Positions 55,178 through 64,000 are shown, counted from the stretch's first letter. The stretch: DNA of 64,000 nt from Arthrobacter sp. B2a2-09 (GCF_027587375.1 NZ_JAMXIC010000002.1:310001-374000), one strand, 5' to 3'. Notes: generated by a model from the sequence alone, not told the origin. Numbers and translations are program-made.

Positions 55178-56290
55178 ATGACTCAGACTGCCCACGGCGT
55201 CGAATTCAGCCAGCAGCTCTCGGAGACCCCGAAGTCTGCTGGGGAGCGTGCAGCAATCCTGGCAAACCCGGGATTTGGCGACTACTTCACCGACAACACC
55301 GTCATTGTCGACTACAGCGTCGACGCGGAGGGCAAGGGCGGCTGGCACAGTGCCCGGGTCGAGGCCTACGGACCCATTTCCTTGGATCCTTCGGCAGCCG
55401 TCTTCCACTACGGCCAGGAGATCTTCGAAGGACTCAAGGCATACCGCCACGCTGACGGCTCCATCTGGACCTTCCGTCCCGAGGCCAACGCGGCCCGCCT
55501 GAACAAGTCGGCCCGCCGCTTGGCCCTCCCGGAGTTGCCCGAGGAGTACTTCCTCGGCGCCGTCCGTGAACTCGTGCAGGCGGACAAGGAATGGGTCCCG
55601 TCCGGCGACGGCGAAGCCCTGTACCTGCGCCCGTTCATGATCGCCACGGAGGCCTTCCTCGGTGTCCGCGCAGCCCGCGAGGTTTCCTTCCGGGTCATCG
55701 CGTCCCCGGCCGGCAACTACTTCGGCGGCGAGCTCAAGCCGGTGTCGATCTGGATCTCCCGTGAATACGCCCGCGCTGGCCGCGGCGGTACCGGTGCAGC
55801 CAAGTGTGGCGGAAACTACGCCGCTTCCCTGATCGCCCAGATGGAAGCCGAGGAGAACGGCTGCAAGCAGGTCCTCTTCCTGGACCAATTCAACGACGAC
55901 GCCGTCGAGGAACTCGGCGGCATGAACGTCTTCTTCGTCATGAAGGACGGCTCACTCGTCACCCCGGCACTCACCGGAACCATCCTCGAAGGCGTGACCC
56001 GTTCTTCCGTCATTCAGGTGGCGAAGGACATGGGCCGCGAGGTTTCCGAGCGCAAGATCACCCTCGCTGAGTGGCGCGACGGCGTGGCCTCCGGCGAAAT
56101 CGCCGAGGTCTTCGCTTGCGGAACCGCGGCCGTCATCACACCCATCGGCGTGCTCAAGGACAAGACCGAGTTCATCGGCTCCGAGGACGCCAAGGCCGGC
56201 GAAACCACCATGGCCATCCGCCAGCAGTTGCTCGGCATCCAGACCGGAACGGTCGAGGACAAGCACGGCTGGCTCACCCGCCTGGCCTAA
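55178..56290 (+). CDS. ilvE: branched-chain amino acid aminotransferase
   Basis: 370 aa, GGAGGA before the ATG. Class IV PLP aminotransferase: HYGQEIFEGLKAYRHADGSIWTFRP, PLP-Lys in GGTGAAKCGGNYAASL, and ILEGVTRSSVIQVAKDMG. Last step of Val/Ile/Leu synthesis. A 54-bp tandem duplication follows the stop. Confidence 0.97.
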   Translation: MTQTAHGVEFSQQLSETPKSAGERAAILANPGFGDYFTDNTVIVDYSVDAEGKGGWHSARVEAYGPISLDPSAAVFHYGQEIFEGLKAYRHADGSIWTFRPEANAARLNKSARRLALPELPEEYFLGAVRELVQADKEWVPSGDGEALYLRPFMIATEAFLGVRAAREVSFRVIASPAGNYFGGELKPVSIWISREYARAGRGGTGAAKCGGNYAASLIAQMEAEENGCKQVLFLDQFNDDAVEELGGMNVFFVMKDGSLVTPALTGTILEGVTRSSVIQVAKDMGREVSERKITLAEWRDGVASGEIAEVFACGTAAVITPIGVLKDKTEFIGSEDAKAGETTMAIRQQLLGIQTGTVEDKHGWLTRLA

Positions 56291-56296
56291 GTCCCC

Positions 56297-56404
56297 ACCG
56301 GCTCCCAAGCCTCGCAAGCTCGGCTCGGGTCCCTCGCCGGCGTGGGCCCTACCGGCTCCCAAGCCTCGCAAGCTCGGCTCGGGTCCCTCGCCGGCGTGGG
56401 CCCT
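56297..56404. repeat. 54-bp tandem duplication downstream of ilvE
   Basis: Unit starting ACCGGCTCCCAAGCCTCG occurs at 56297-56350 and 56351-56404, identical apart from nothing visible. Inner block GCCTCGCAAGCTCGGCT is also found, inverted, near 25222. Probably a dispersed intergenic element duplicated recently. Confidence 0.88.
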
Positions 56405-56481
56405 GTCTTTGAGAGCGCCCGACGGCGGCCTCCCACTTTGGTGGGCGGGTCGCCGTCGTCGTTTAACCCGGGAGCGGGGTG

Positions 56482-57237
56482 TTACTGGGCCTGGGTTTGT
56501 TGGATCCGCGGCTCGATGAGCGCTTCCATCTTGGCCTGCAGATACTGCTGGCCCGCCGCGGAAGGGTGATCGCCGTCGGGACCAATGAGGTCGGCGGCAT
56601 CGTCCATGATCCAGCCGAGGTCGATCGGATCAACGAAGTCGACGCCGGCTTTCAGCGCAGCGGATTTGTCCTGGTCGCGGATGTCGAGTCTTTCCGCCTC
56701 GGGCGTGCTCGTGTACGACGGCGGCCCGACCACCACGATGTCGGCGTGGGGAGCGCGCGACTTGACTGAGGCAAACGCCCGTGCGGCCGCAGCCTCGGTT
56801 TCTCCGGGGGAGGTGCCCATGTCATTCTCCGAACCAAAGAACAACACCAAGCGGGTCTCGTCGGTTACCGCTGTGTCCACTTGGGAACCGAAGGTCGATC
56901 CGTTCTCGCCGACACTGACATAGCCACTGCCATCCCGCGCGGCATTGACGATGGTCGCTTGGAACTGTTGAAAGCCGGGATCGTTCTCCACAAGATTGGG
57001 CCAGGCATCAGCAGGGGACGTGCCGTGACCCGTGCTGAGGGAGTCTCCGATGATCACCACTGTGGGCTGGACCGGGGCCGTGGCGGACCGGGGTCCGGCG
57101 TCGGAGGAACAGGCGCTCAGGACTGCGAGGACGGAAAGGCAGGCGGTGGCGATCGCCGTCGTCGTCCAGAGAAGTCCTCTTCGTCGGGTTTGATTCCGCA
57201 GCAATTCGACCACTCCTCCGCAACTGTCCACATTCAT
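56482..57237 (-). CDS. SGNH/GDSL-type hydrolase, lipoprotein
   Basis: 251 aa. Basic n-region, lipobox VLSAC (Cys43), then VVIIGDSLSTG with Ser66, the Gly/Asn blocks (ARDGSGYVS, GSENDM), and catalytic DGDHPSAAG with Asp/His near residue 225. Extracytoplasmic esterase or acetyl-hydrolase acting on wall or surface glycans (inference). Convergent with ilvE. Confidence 0.87.
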   Translation of the reverse strand: MNVDSCGGVVELLRNQTRRRGLLWTTTAIATACLSVLAVLSACSSDAGPRSATAPVQPTVVIIGDSLSTGHGTSPADAWPNLVENDPGFQQFQATIVNAARDGSGYVSVGENGSTFGSQVDTAVTDETRLVLFFGSENDMGTSPGETEAAAARAFASVKSRAPHADIVVVGPPSYTSTPEAERLDIRDQDKSAALKAGVDFVDPIDLGWIMDDAADLIGPDGDHPSAAGQQYLQAKMEALIEPRIQQTQAQ

Positions 57238-57357
57238 CCGTCCCAGCGCCTTGGCACCATGCTACGTCGCGTGCCCCGCTTGCCTCTTGGTTCCAGCCTC
57301 GTGGCATCCGGCTCCCGTACCCGGGTCCGGCCACTTGGCGTGTGCCAAGATGGAGAA

Positions 57358-58140
57358 GTGAATCCGGTCAATGACGCCTCTTTCCAGAACAGCAGCCCCC
57401 TCACCCGCTCGCGGCTCGCGCCCAATCCGGGTCCGATGAGCCTCGACGGCACCAATTCGTATGTCATTGCCGCCCCGGACGCTGCCGGAGTTGTCGTCGT
57501 CGATCCCGGGCCGCTCGACGAATCGCACCTGGCGGCCTTGGCCGCGAGCGGAACGGTAGAGCTCGTTCTGATCACCCATCGCCACAAGGACCATACCGAG
57601 GCCTCTGCGCGCTTCCATGAACTCACGGGTGCGCCCGTCCGCGCGGCGGATCCGGTGCACTGCCACGGTGGCGAACCGTTGCAGGGTGGCGAGGTCATCG
57701 AGGCTGCAGGGGTTGAGATCCGCGTGCTTGCCACGCCTGGCCATACTTCGGATTCAGTCTGCTTCCACCTTCCTGGCGACGGAGCGGATGGCTCTGTGCT
57801 GACGGGCGATACCATCCTGGGGCGTGGAACCACTGTCCTGGACTATCCCGATGGAAGGCTGGGGGACTATCTTTCCAGCCTCGACATACTCGAAAGCCTT
57901 GGTCCGGCAACCCTGTTGCCCGCACATGGACCCGTCCTGCCGGCTGTGGACGCCGTGTGCCGCGAGTATCGGGCGCACAGGGAGATGCGGCTGGACCAGA
58001 TCCGCGAAGCCCTGGCGCGACTTGGAACTCAGGCCGGGGTCCAGGCCGTCACCGATGCGGTGTACCCCGACGTCGATCCTTCCGTTCGTTGGGCAGCTGA
58101 AACCTCGGTTGCGGCGCAGTTGGACTATCTGCGCGGCTAG
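57358..58140 (+). CDS. metallo-beta-lactamase-fold hydrolase
   Basis: 260 aa from a GTG at 57358 with GGAGA upstream. Metal motif THRHKDH at 73-79, ATPGHTSDSVCFHLP (third His), LTGDTILGRG (bridging Asp) and LLPAHGP (last His). Resembles LACTB2-like/RNase-type MBL proteins with a C-terminal helical domain (EMRLDQIREALARL). Substrate unknown. Confidence 0.88.
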   Translation: MNPVNDASFQNSSPLTRSRLAPNPGPMSLDGTNSYVIAAPDAAGVVVVDPGPLDESHLAALAASGTVELVLITHRHKDHTEASARFHELTGAPVRAADPVHCHGGEPLQGGEVIEAAGVEIRVLATPGHTSDSVCFHLPGDGADGSVLTGDTILGRGTTVLDYPDGRLGDYLSSLDILESLGPATLLPAHGPVLPAVDAVCREYRAHREMRLDQIREALARLGTQAGVQAVTDAVYPDVDPSVRWAAETSVAAQLDYLRG

Positions 58141-58196
58141 CGCACACCTCCGCAGCGCGCGCATACTGGCCGCTTGTGGACGGTACGCTAGAAACC

Positions 58197-58973
58197 ATGC
58201 GTATCGCCCGGTTTGTTGTTGATTCTGATCCCATCTACGGCGTCGTCGAAGGGGAGCCCGGCAGTGAAGTCATCACTGTCATCCACGGCGACCCTTTCTT
58301 CAACGGCGTCGAGCGGACTTCGGTCCGCCACAAGCTGGAAGACGTGCGCCTGCTGGCACCGATCATTCCGCGCAGCAAGGTCATCGGTGTCGGGCGGAAC
58401 TTCGCCGAGCATGCCCGGGAACTGGGTAATGACGTCCCGCAGCATCCCCTCCTGTTCCTGAAGCCGAACACCGCCGTCGTTGGCCCCAACGATCCCATCG
58501 TGTTGCCGGAGTTCTCGGAGGAAGTCTCCTTTGAAGCGGAACTCTGCGTTGTCATTGGCCGCATTTGCAAGGATGTGCCCGAAGATCGCGTGGACGATGT
58601 CATTTTCGGTTACACCTGCGGCAACGACCTCACGGCCCGCGACGTCCAGAAGACAGACTTGCAGTGGGCGCGTGCCAAGGGCTTTGACACCTCCGCGCCG
58701 CTCGGCCCGTGGATCGAGACGGAACTCGACCCCGAGGACCTGGCCATCAAGGGCTGGCTCAATGGTGAGCTCCGCCAGGACGGCAGCACCAACCAGATGA
58801 TTCGCAGCGTTCGGGAGCTGGTCTCGATCGTTTCGCAGGCTTTCACCCTGCTTCCCGGAGATGTCATCATGACCGGGACTCCGGCCGGCGTCGGCCTGGT
58901 CCAGGAGGGCGACCGCTACGAGATCGAGATCGAAGGCATCGGCCGCTTGTCCAACCCGGTAGTCCGCCGCTAG
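58197..58973 (+). CDS. fumarylacetoacetate hydrolase family protein
   Basis: 258 aa, ATG at 58197; TACGCT ends exactly 7 nt upstream and there is no ribosome site (leaderless candidate). Motifs: [13 protein letters not shown], metal site [29 protein letters not shown] and [38 protein letters not shown]. Paralogue of the gene at 25772. Often found next to gltX in this group; probably acylpyruvase or oxaloacetate-related (inference). Confidence 0.9.
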   Translation: MRIARFVVDSDPIYGVVEGEPGSEVITVIHGDPFFNGVERTSVRHKLEDVRLLAPIIPRSKVIGVGRNFAEHARELGNDVPQHPLLFLKPNTAVVGPNDPIVLPEFSEEVSFEAELCVVIGRICKDVPEDRVDDVIFGYTCGNDLTARDVQKTDLQWARAKGFDTSAPLGPWIETELDPEDLAIKGWLNGELRQDGSTNQMIRSVRELVSIVSQAFTLLPGDVIMTGTPAGVGLVQEGDRYEIEIEGIGRLSNPVVRR

Positions 58974-58994
58974 GCGATCCGACGCGGAAGGTAC

Positions 58995-59024
58995 GACGGC
59001 GGCACTCACCCGGGTGCCGCCGTC
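58995..59024 (+). terminator. hairpin after the FAH gene
   Basis: GACGGCGGCAC / GTGCCGCCGTC, 11-bp perfect stem with an 8-nt loop; weak T-content after it. Separates the FAH gene from gltX. Confidence 0.65.
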
Positions 59025-59079
59025 GGGCGTTTCAAGCGGCGAAAGTCGAGCGGCGGCACGGGGTAAAGTTGGAACCATT

Positions 59080-60594
59080 ATGACTACTGTTGCTGCGTCG
59101 AACTCTGCCGCCATTCCTGCCGTCAACGCCGAAACCCCGGTCCGCGTCCGGTTCTGCCCCTCACCCACGGGAACTCCGCACGTTGGGTTGATCCGTACGG
59201 CCCTCTTCAACTGGGCCTATGCGCGGCACACCGGTGGCAAGCTGGTTTTCCGGATCGAGGACACCGACTCGGCCCGCGACAGCGAGGAAAGCTACCACCA
59301 ACTGCTTGACGCGCTGAAGTGGCTCGGCATCGACTGGGACGAGGGCGTCGAGGTTGGCGGACCGCACGAACCGTACCGCCAGTCGCAGCGCAGCGACATG
59401 TACCAGGACGTCATCGCCAAGCTCAAGGCCGGCGGTCACATCTATGAGTCGTACTCCACCCCCGAGGAGATCGAAGCACGGCACCGCGCCGCTGGCCGGG
59501 ATCCCAAGCTCGGTTACGACGGCTTTGACCGCCACGTCACCGAGGAGCAGCTCGCCCAGTACAAGGCCGAAGGCCGCAATGCCGTGTTGCGCCTGCGCAT
59601 GCCGGACGAGGACCTGACCTTCAACGACCTTGTGCGCGGTGAGATCACGTTCAAGGCGGGATCCGTGCCCGACTTCGCCGTGGTGCGTGCCAACGGGGCC
59701 CCGCTGTACACACTGGTGAACCCGGTTGATGACGCACTCATGGGCATCACCCACGTCCTCCGCGGCGAAGACCTGCTCAGCTCCACCCCACGGCAGATCG
59801 CCCTCTACCGTGCTCTATACGCCATCGGCGTGGCTGAGTACATGCCCGAGTTCGGCCACCTTCCCTACGTCATGGGCCAGGGCAACAAGAAGCTTTCCAA
59901 GCGCGATCCGGAATCCAGCCTGTTCCTGCACCGTGAACGTGGCTTCATCCGTGAAGGACTGCTCAACTACCTGTCCCTCCTGGGCTGGTCTTTGAGCGCA
60001 GACGAGGACATCTTCACCGTGGAGGAGCTCGTGGCCAACTTCGACATCCACGATGTCCTGGGCAACCCTGCGCGCTTCGATATCAAGAAGGCCGAAGCCA
60101 TCAACGGAACGCACGTGCGCATGCTTGCTCCGGAGGATTTCCGTCAGCGGCTCGTGCCGTACCTGCGTGCCGCTGGCTTCGTCGGGGAGATCCTGACTCC
60201 GCGTCAGGAAGAGATCCTTGCCGAGTCCGCGCCGCTGGTCCAGGAGCGGATCACCCTGCTGGGCGAGGCTCCGGAGATGCTCGCCTTCCTGTTCAAGGAC
60301 GACGACGCGATCGACGTCGCTGACGACGCCCGCAAGGGTCTCCCGGAGAACTTGAGCGACGTTTTGGACGCCGCGTTGGCTGCGCTGGAACCCCTCGCGG
60401 ACTGGACAGCTGAAGGTATTCAGACAGCGCTCAAGCAGGCCCTGGTGGAGGATCTCGGCATCAAGCCGCGGCTCGCGTTCGGGCCCGTGCGCACGGCAAT
60501 CTCCGGCCGCCGCATCTCGCCCCCGTTGTTCGAATCGATGGTCATCCTGGGCAAGGATTCCTCGCTCACCCGCTTGCGCTCGTTCCGCGGCTAG
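59080..60594 (+). CDS. gltX: glutamyl-tRNA synthetase
   Basis: 504 aa, ATG at 59080. HIGH-type motif as [25 protein letters not shown]-type motif as [14 protein letters not shown]. Class I synthetase of normal discriminating length with a helical anticodon domain. TAAAGT ends 10 nt before the ATG, implying a very short leader. Confidence 0.96.
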   Translation: MTTVAASNSAAIPAVNAETPVRVRFCPSPTGTPHVGLIRTALFNWAYARHTGGKLVFRIEDTDSARDSEESYHQLLDALKWLGIDWDEGVEVGGPHEPYRQSQRSDMYQDVIAKLKAGGHIYESYSTPEEIEARHRAAGRDPKLGYDGFDRHVTEEQLAQYKAEGRNAVLRLRMPDEDLTFNDLVRGEITFKAGSVPDFAVVRANGAPLYTLVNPVDDALMGITHVLRGEDLLSSTPRQIALYRALYAIGVAEYMPEFGHLPYVMGQGNKKLSKRDPESSLFLHRERGFIREGLLNYLSLLGWSLSADEDIFTVEELVANFDIHDVLGNPARFDIKKAEAINGTHVRMLAPEDFRQRLVPYLRAAGFVGEILTPRQEEILAESAPLVQERITLLGEAPEMLAFLFKDDDAIDVADDARKGLPENLSDVLDAALAALEPLADWTAEGIQTALKQALVEDLGIKPRLAFGPVRTAISGRRISPPLFESMVILGKDSSLTRLRSFRG

Positions 60595-60606
60595 TTCAGG
60601 TACGCC

Positions 60607-61320
60607 GTGATCAGCGCATTTCATGAGTCATTCGGCACGGTCCGGGGTGTCCTGTTCGACATTGACGACACCCTGGTGGACCTTGAGTACGCCATGACAA
60701 CGGCTCTGCGTGATGTGAGCGAACACCTCCTGCCCGGCCTGGACCAGGCCGGGTGGGAGAAGTTCGGACGGATTTTCACGCACGAAACCACGCATTTCTA
60801 TGACCGATACCTCGCCGGTGAATTGACGTTCAACGAACAGCGACTCCTTCGTGGCCGTGCAGCGCTGGGGCATTTCGGCGTGGAACTTGGGGGAGAGGAC
60901 TCCCACACGTGGCTCAGTGACTATTCCCGCCTGCAGCCGAGTTATGTCAGGGCCTTCAGCGATGTCCGGCCCGTCCTCGACGCCCTTGACGCCGCGGGCA
61001 TCCCCTACGGCGCCGTGAGCAACAACGTCCATGACTACCAGCGGGTCAAGCTCGACAGCGCTGGACTCGCCCGGATCTCGGTCCTTGTCGGCACGGACAC
61101 CGTCGGTGTGCCCAAGCCGGACCCCGCCATTTACCTGGAAGGGGTCCGCCGCTTGGGCACCACCCCGGCTGAGACCCTCTTTGTGGGAGACAACCGCCTT
61201 CTCGACGCCGACGGCGCCACTGCCGCCGGATTGCTGGGCGTCTGGTTGAACCGCACGGGCGAGCTCGCCTCCGGCTTTTCCGGCCGGGAAATAGACTCTT
61301 TGACGCAACTGCTCGCCTGA
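60607..61320 (+). CDS. HAD-superfamily hydrolase
   Basis: 237 aa from a GTG 12 nt after gltX, so co-transcribed. Motif I VLFDIDDTLVD (Asp18 nucleophile, Asp20), motif II GAVSNNVHD, Lys in GVPKPDPAIY and motif III FVGDNRLLDADGATAAGL. Helical cap inserted after motif I. Phosphatase on a small phosphorylated metabolite; substrate not evident. Confidence 0.9.
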   Translation: MISAFHESFGTVRGVLFDIDDTLVDLEYAMTTALRDVSEHLLPGLDQAGWEKFGRIFTHETTHFYDRYLAGELTFNEQRLLRGRAALGHFGVELGGEDSHTWLSDYSRLQPSYVRAFSDVRPVLDALDAAGIPYGAVSNNVHDYQRVKLDSAGLARISVLVGTDTVGVPKPDPAIYLEGVRRLGTTPAETLFVGDNRLLDADGATAAGLLGVWLNRTGELASGFSGREIDSLTQLLA

Positions 61321-61331
61321 CACTTCCGCGA

Positions 61332-62795
61332 CTACGCGGCCAGCCGGAACTTCCGCAGGAAAACGAACGCTCCCACGGAACCCGCCCCCAGGACGCCCAC
61401 AAGTCCAAGGGCAGTGCCGGTGTCCGACTTTTCGGCCATGCTCGACGGCGATACCGCCGCAGCTCCCTGGTGCAGTTCCGCGGTGCCCGCCGCGATTCGC
61501 GCGTTCCCGTCCGCGAGTTTGTCGGCACCGGTGGACAACTGGGCAGAGCCCGCGGCAAGTTTGGCATTTCCATCGGACAACTTGGAGGCGCCCGCTGCCA
61601 ACGCAGTGGAGCCGTCCAGTAGACCGGGGGAGGACGGATCAGCAGGGCTGCCCTTGATTCCCGTCATCAACGAGTCCGTTCCCGCAGCCAAGCGGGACGT
61701 TCCGTCCGTCATGCTGGCGGTTGCCTTGAGGAGCCCCGGATGCTCAGGATCGCCCGGAACGCCGTCCATCCCCACGCGGATCTTTGCTGTCCCATCGGCG
61801 AGCATTTGTGTCCCCAGAACCACACCCGGGGACGCTGGATCCTGGCTGTTGAGCTTCTGGGCGAGAGTGGCGAAACCGGCCGTCAGCTTGCCGGTTCCTG
61901 CCGCGAGCTTCCCGGTGCCGTCGGCGAGCCGTCCGCTGCCGTCGTGCAGTTGTGCCGCTCCGGCCGAAAGCTGGCCCGCCCCGGCCTGCAATTGCGAGGC
62001 TCCGGCGTCAAGACGATGTGCCCCATCGTTGAGCGCATTGATCTGGGCTTTCAGCGCTGCGAGGGGCACCACGCCCTGGATGCCGTTGGCAGCGTCTGCG
62101 AGCTGTTGAAGCCCTTGGGCCAAGGCAGCGGAGCCTGTTCCCTTGGTGGGATCGTTTCCGGCTCCCGGGTAACCCTTGAGCTGATCGGTGCCCGCTGCGA
62201 GCCTGGCGGAGCCCGCGTCGAGTTGGGCCGCACCGGCGTCGAGCTGGGCGGCTCCGTTGTTGAGCTGGTTCGCTCCGTTGTTTAGTTGGGTGGCGCCGTC
62301 GCCGAGGTTGTTCTCAGCGTTGCCTCCCGGCGTCGGAGTCAACGCCGCAGAAAGCTGTGCGGCACCGGCGGCGAGCTTCTGAGCGCCGTCGTCCACTTTG
62401 TAGACTCCCGGTGCAAGCTTGGCATTGACGTCATTCTGGATTTTCACGGCCCCTGTAGCGAGTTTGTCGGCTCCGTCCTTCAACTGCTGGGCCCCCGGGG
62501 CCAGTTTGCCTTGGATTCCGGTTTGGACTTTTGACGCGCCATCCGCCAGTTTGGCCGCACCTGTCCCGGCTTCCGCAGCTCCACCTGCAAGCCTTGCCGC
62601 GCCGTCCTTGAGCTGGCCGGCGCCGGCAGATGCCTGGCCTGCGCCGTCATCCAGCTGCGCCGACCCTGCCGCGATCTTCCCGATGACCAAGGTGTAGAAG
62701 CCGAGGAGTGCGATCAGCAGGAGTGCGAGTACGGCAATAGCGATTATCTGTGCGCGGCTTCGTGTTCTGCTGGCAATGGCAGGGTTCGGTGTCAT
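61332..62795 (-). CDS. X-X-X-Leu-X-X-Gly heptad-repeat membrane protein (YhgE-like)
   Basis: 487 aa from the ATG at 62795 (AGAGGAA upstream). Membrane helix at ~15-38, then about 400 residues of repeated AxQLxDGAxKLAxG-type heptads predicted to form a long extracytoplasmic coil or solenoid, and a second helix at ~460-480 (ALGLVGVLGAGSVGAFVFL) with a basic tail. No LPXTG motif. Related repeats occur in YhgE/Pip phage-receptor-type proteins. Convergent with the HAD gene. Confidence 0.85.
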   Translation of the reverse strand: MTPNPAIASRTRSRAQIIAIAVLALLLIALLGFYTLVIGKIAAGSAQLDDGAGQASAGAGQLKDGAARLAGGAAEAGTGAAKLADGASKVQTGIQGKLAPGAQQLKDGADKLATGAVKIQNDVNAKLAPGVYKVDDGAQKLAAGAAQLSAALTPTPGGNAENNLGDGATQLNNGANQLNNGAAQLDAGAAQLDAGSARLAAGTDQLKGYPGAGNDPTKGTGSAALAQGLQQLADAANGIQGVVPLAALKAQINALNDGAHRLDAGASQLQAGAGQLSAGAAQLHDGSGRLADGTGKLAAGTGKLTAGFATLAQKLNSQDPASPGVVLGTQMLADGTAKIRVGMDGVPGDPEHPGLLKATASMTDGTSRLAAGTDSLMTGIKGSPADPSSPGLLDGSTALAAGASKLSDGNAKLAAGSAQLSTGADKLADGNARIAAGTAELHQGAAAVSPSSMAEKSDTGTALGLVGVLGAGSVGAFVFLRKFRLAA

Positions 62796-62912
62796 GGGCA
62801 ATTCCTCTCGATGACTTCCTGACGGCGGCGCTGCTGCCAGGGATCCCCCCATGTGACGCAGCTAACAGGCGGCTTGGCCTGCAGCTGTGCCACGAAACAA
62901 GTGTGTGGCGTG

Positions 62913-62940
62913 AGTTACCGATTGGTAACTTACCGAGAGT
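62913..62940. promoter_or_regulatory. tandem palindromes upstream of the heptad-repeat gene
   Basis: GTTACC-GATT-GGTAAC (62913-62928) is perfect and is followed by TTAC-CGAGA-GTAA. Together they look like TetR-type operators. A rightward TTGGTA-N18-TATGAT promoter-like pair (62921-62950) overlaps them. Confidence 0.5.
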
Positions 62941-63033
62941 AAACCTATGATCCTGTCGATTGCAAGGGTTTTGTCGACGTCGGCTGATTGCCGGGGGTGT
63001 TGCCTGGGGCGGGCGCGGGCCAGCGGGCTCGAT

Positions 63034-63062
63034 TTGTGTGCATCGAAAGTCTCGGGTAAAGT
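63034..63062 (+). promoter_or_regulatory. promoter of the tRNA-Gln/tRNA-Glu unit
   Basis: TTGTGT, 17-bp spacer, TAAAGT. The predicted transcription start is about 60 nt before tRNA-Gln. Confidence 0.55.
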
Positions 63063-63127
63063 AATTACTCGTGCTGAGGGGCACGGAGCGAAGGTTTAGG
63101 CCATCGAATCCGGCCTAAAAGCGCCAA

Positions 63128-63199
63128 TGGGATATGGTGTAATTGGCAACACTACGGTTTCTGGTACCGTCATTCTAGGTTCGAGTCCTGGTATCCCAG
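63128..63199 (+). tRNA. tRNA-Gln, anticodon CTG
   Basis: 72 nt. Acceptor TGGGATA/TATCCCA, anticodon stem ACGGT/ACCGT with loop TTCTGGT (CTG at 63161-63163), T-arm with GGTTCGAGTCC. CCA not encoded. Confidence 0.95.
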
Positions 63200-63355
63200 C
63201 TCTGAATAATCCGCATATTTGTGCGGGAATTTGGAGTTTCGAATCGGTTCGCTGATTTGAAACCAAGTTGAATGTATGAAATACTCATTCAGCTTGAATG
63301 CCGGAAGCGGTATTCAAAAGTGCGGTAATTGGAAGTGCAAGTAGTTCAAGTGCAA
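63200..63355 (+). other. AT-richer spacer between tRNA-Gln and tRNA-Glu
   Basis: 156 bp with lower GC than its surroundings and short repeats of TTGAATG. No gene or clear terminator, so both tRNAs are probably processed from one transcript. Confidence 0.5.
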
Positions 63356-63428
63356 GGCCCCATCGTATAGCGGCCTAGTACGCTGCCCTCTCACGGCGGT
63401 AACGCGGGTTCGAATCCCGCTGGGGTCA
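63356..63428 (+). tRNA. tRNA-Glu, anticodon CTC
   Basis: 73 nt. Acceptor GGCCCCA/TGGGGTC, anticodon stem CTGCC/GGCGG with loop CTCTCAC (CTC at 63390-63392), T-arm GCGGG-TTCGAAT-CCCGC. Followed 7 nt later by an intrinsic terminator. Confidence 0.95.
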
Positions 63429-63435
63429 CAACATG

Positions 63436-63472
63436 AATCCCCCGGAACCAATCGGTTCCGGGGGATTTTTCT
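63436..63472 (+). terminator. intrinsic terminator after tRNA-Glu
   Basis: AATCCCCCGGAACC / GGTTCCGGGGGATT, 14-bp perfect stem with a 4-nt loop, then TTTCT. A group II intron begins directly after it. Confidence 0.92.
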
Positions 63473-64000
63473 GTACGCCCAGCATGGGCATTCGCTTGGA
63501 GGTGGAAGTCCTCTGGAGGAGAAGGTGGTTTAACTTCTAGCCAATGGCAACTGCGTCATCGTGAGGTGGGGTGGGAAGGAAGCCGGAGGCAAATCCCTGC
63601 ACCGAGGGACACGAACCGCATAGAAGGCATGTTGGTCGGGGTAAGCCAGCAGAAGATGGTGAAGCCCGTCCCACCGAAACGGCCAGTGTGTAAATGCGGC
63701 GGCGGCAGGGGGAAAGTGAATGTTCTTATCTGGGGAGGTCTGTCCCGGTGCGTCGGCGCTCGTGAAGGGTGCCGGAGCGGATCAGCCTTAAGGGCTGTTC
63801 TGACGGGGCAGAAGTCAGCCGAGGCCGTAGTACCGGCGGGAATCATGCGTGATTTGCCGGGAAGGGCTGAACGCTGGGAATTGATGGTTTGAAGCGGTGC
63901 TTCTCGTGTGTTCCACAAGAATCGCAGCCAACCCACGGGAGTGGTGGGACAGAGAGTGAAGGAGCGAACGGTGAATCCGGGAGGGCCCTGTCTGTGCGTA
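63473..64000 (+). mobile_element. group II intron (IIC-type), 5' part
   Basis: From GTACGCCC (63473), a variant of the GUGYG 5' end, the sequence carries blocks recalled from IIC introns such as that of Oceanobacillus iheyensis: GGAAGCCGGAGGCAAAT, GAGGGACACGAACCGCATA, GGGGAGGTCTG (63732-63742), CAGAAGTCAGC (63809-63819) and GTAGTACC (63827-63834). The last group marks the end of domain I/III and entry to domain IV, where a reverse transcriptase gene would follow. A frame open from 63893 to the window edge (possible start GTG 63908, VFHKNRSQPTGVVG...) may be its N-terminus. Insertion right behind a terminator hairpin is the known IIC preference. Confidence 0.8.

Noticed and set aside
62947-63093. 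Short rightward frame (about 48 codons) after a TATGAT box
   Set aside because: No ribosome site, odd Cys/Arg-rich composition and overlap with the tRNA promoter; not supported as a gene.

Overview
The window is a high-GC chromosomal segment from an actinobacterium. Gene content and order (an ilvD / ilvBNC / serA / leuB / ilvE / gltX block, an nrtR-nadABC-cysteine desulfurase operon, a sunset-domain protein, many GTGA/ATGA overlaps and GTG starts, and apparently leaderless promoters) fit the Micrococcaceae, i.e. Arthrobacter or a close relative. This is inference from gene content; no 16S rRNA gene is present.

Region 1 (1-11900) is a cell-surface/exopolysaccharide locus. It has a secreted LamG-like protein (cut by the window start), a lipoprotein phosphoesterase and a lipoprotein GH16 glycosidase. 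A tightly overlapping leftward operon follows: two GT2 glycosyltransferases, an HPr-kinase-like P-loop protein, a GT2-flippase fusion, a large polytopic membrane protein and a small membrane protein. A divergent SARP/BTAD regulator faces this operon across a region carrying three CGTTACA heptamers, two of them exactly 11 bp apart.

Region 2 (11900-19150) carries a hypothetical protein, a phosphoribosyltransferase, a MarR regulator, a 2-oxo-acid dehydrogenase operon (E1 alpha, E1 beta, a lipoyl-only protein and an alpha/beta hydrolase, resembling a split AcoC-type E2), an amino-acid permease and a divergent Lrp-type regulator.

Region 3 (19180-25140) is the de novo NAD operon nrtR-nadA-nadB-nadC-cysteine desulfurase. 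A 29-bp palindrome in front of it is the likely NrtR operator.

Region 4 (25140-40500) is mixed: GtrA, two small enzymes (FAH family, DUF1684), a lipoprotein, a transglutaminase-like protein, a MarR/flavin-oxidoreductase pair, an RND exporter, malate:quinone oxidoreductase, an orphan peptide-binding lipoprotein, tRNA-Leu(TAG), a peroxiredoxin with a divergent MarR regulator, two identical tRNA-Lys(CTT) genes with their own terminators, and a sunset-domain membrane protein.

Region 5 (40700-56300) is the branched-chain amino acid block: ilvD, an attenuator with a Val-rich leader peptide, ilvB-ilvN-ilvC, serA, an ABC exporter pair, metG, leuB and ilvE. Region 6 (56300-64000) has an SGNH lipoprotein, a metallo-beta-lactamase-fold hydrolase, an FAH-family enzyme, gltX, a HAD phosphatase, a YhgE-like heptad-repeat protein, tRNA-Gln(CTG), tRNA-Glu(CTC) with a terminator, and directly behind that terminator the 5' part of a group IIC-type intron that runs off the window.

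Three families of non-coding repeats stand out: a 59-66 bp palindrome in three copies just downstream of stop codons (17037, 25143, 42489); a 32-bp-periodic array between metG and leuB with seven direct and three inverted units that partly form the metG terminator; and a GC-rich element, duplicated after ilvE, with an inverted relative at about 25198.
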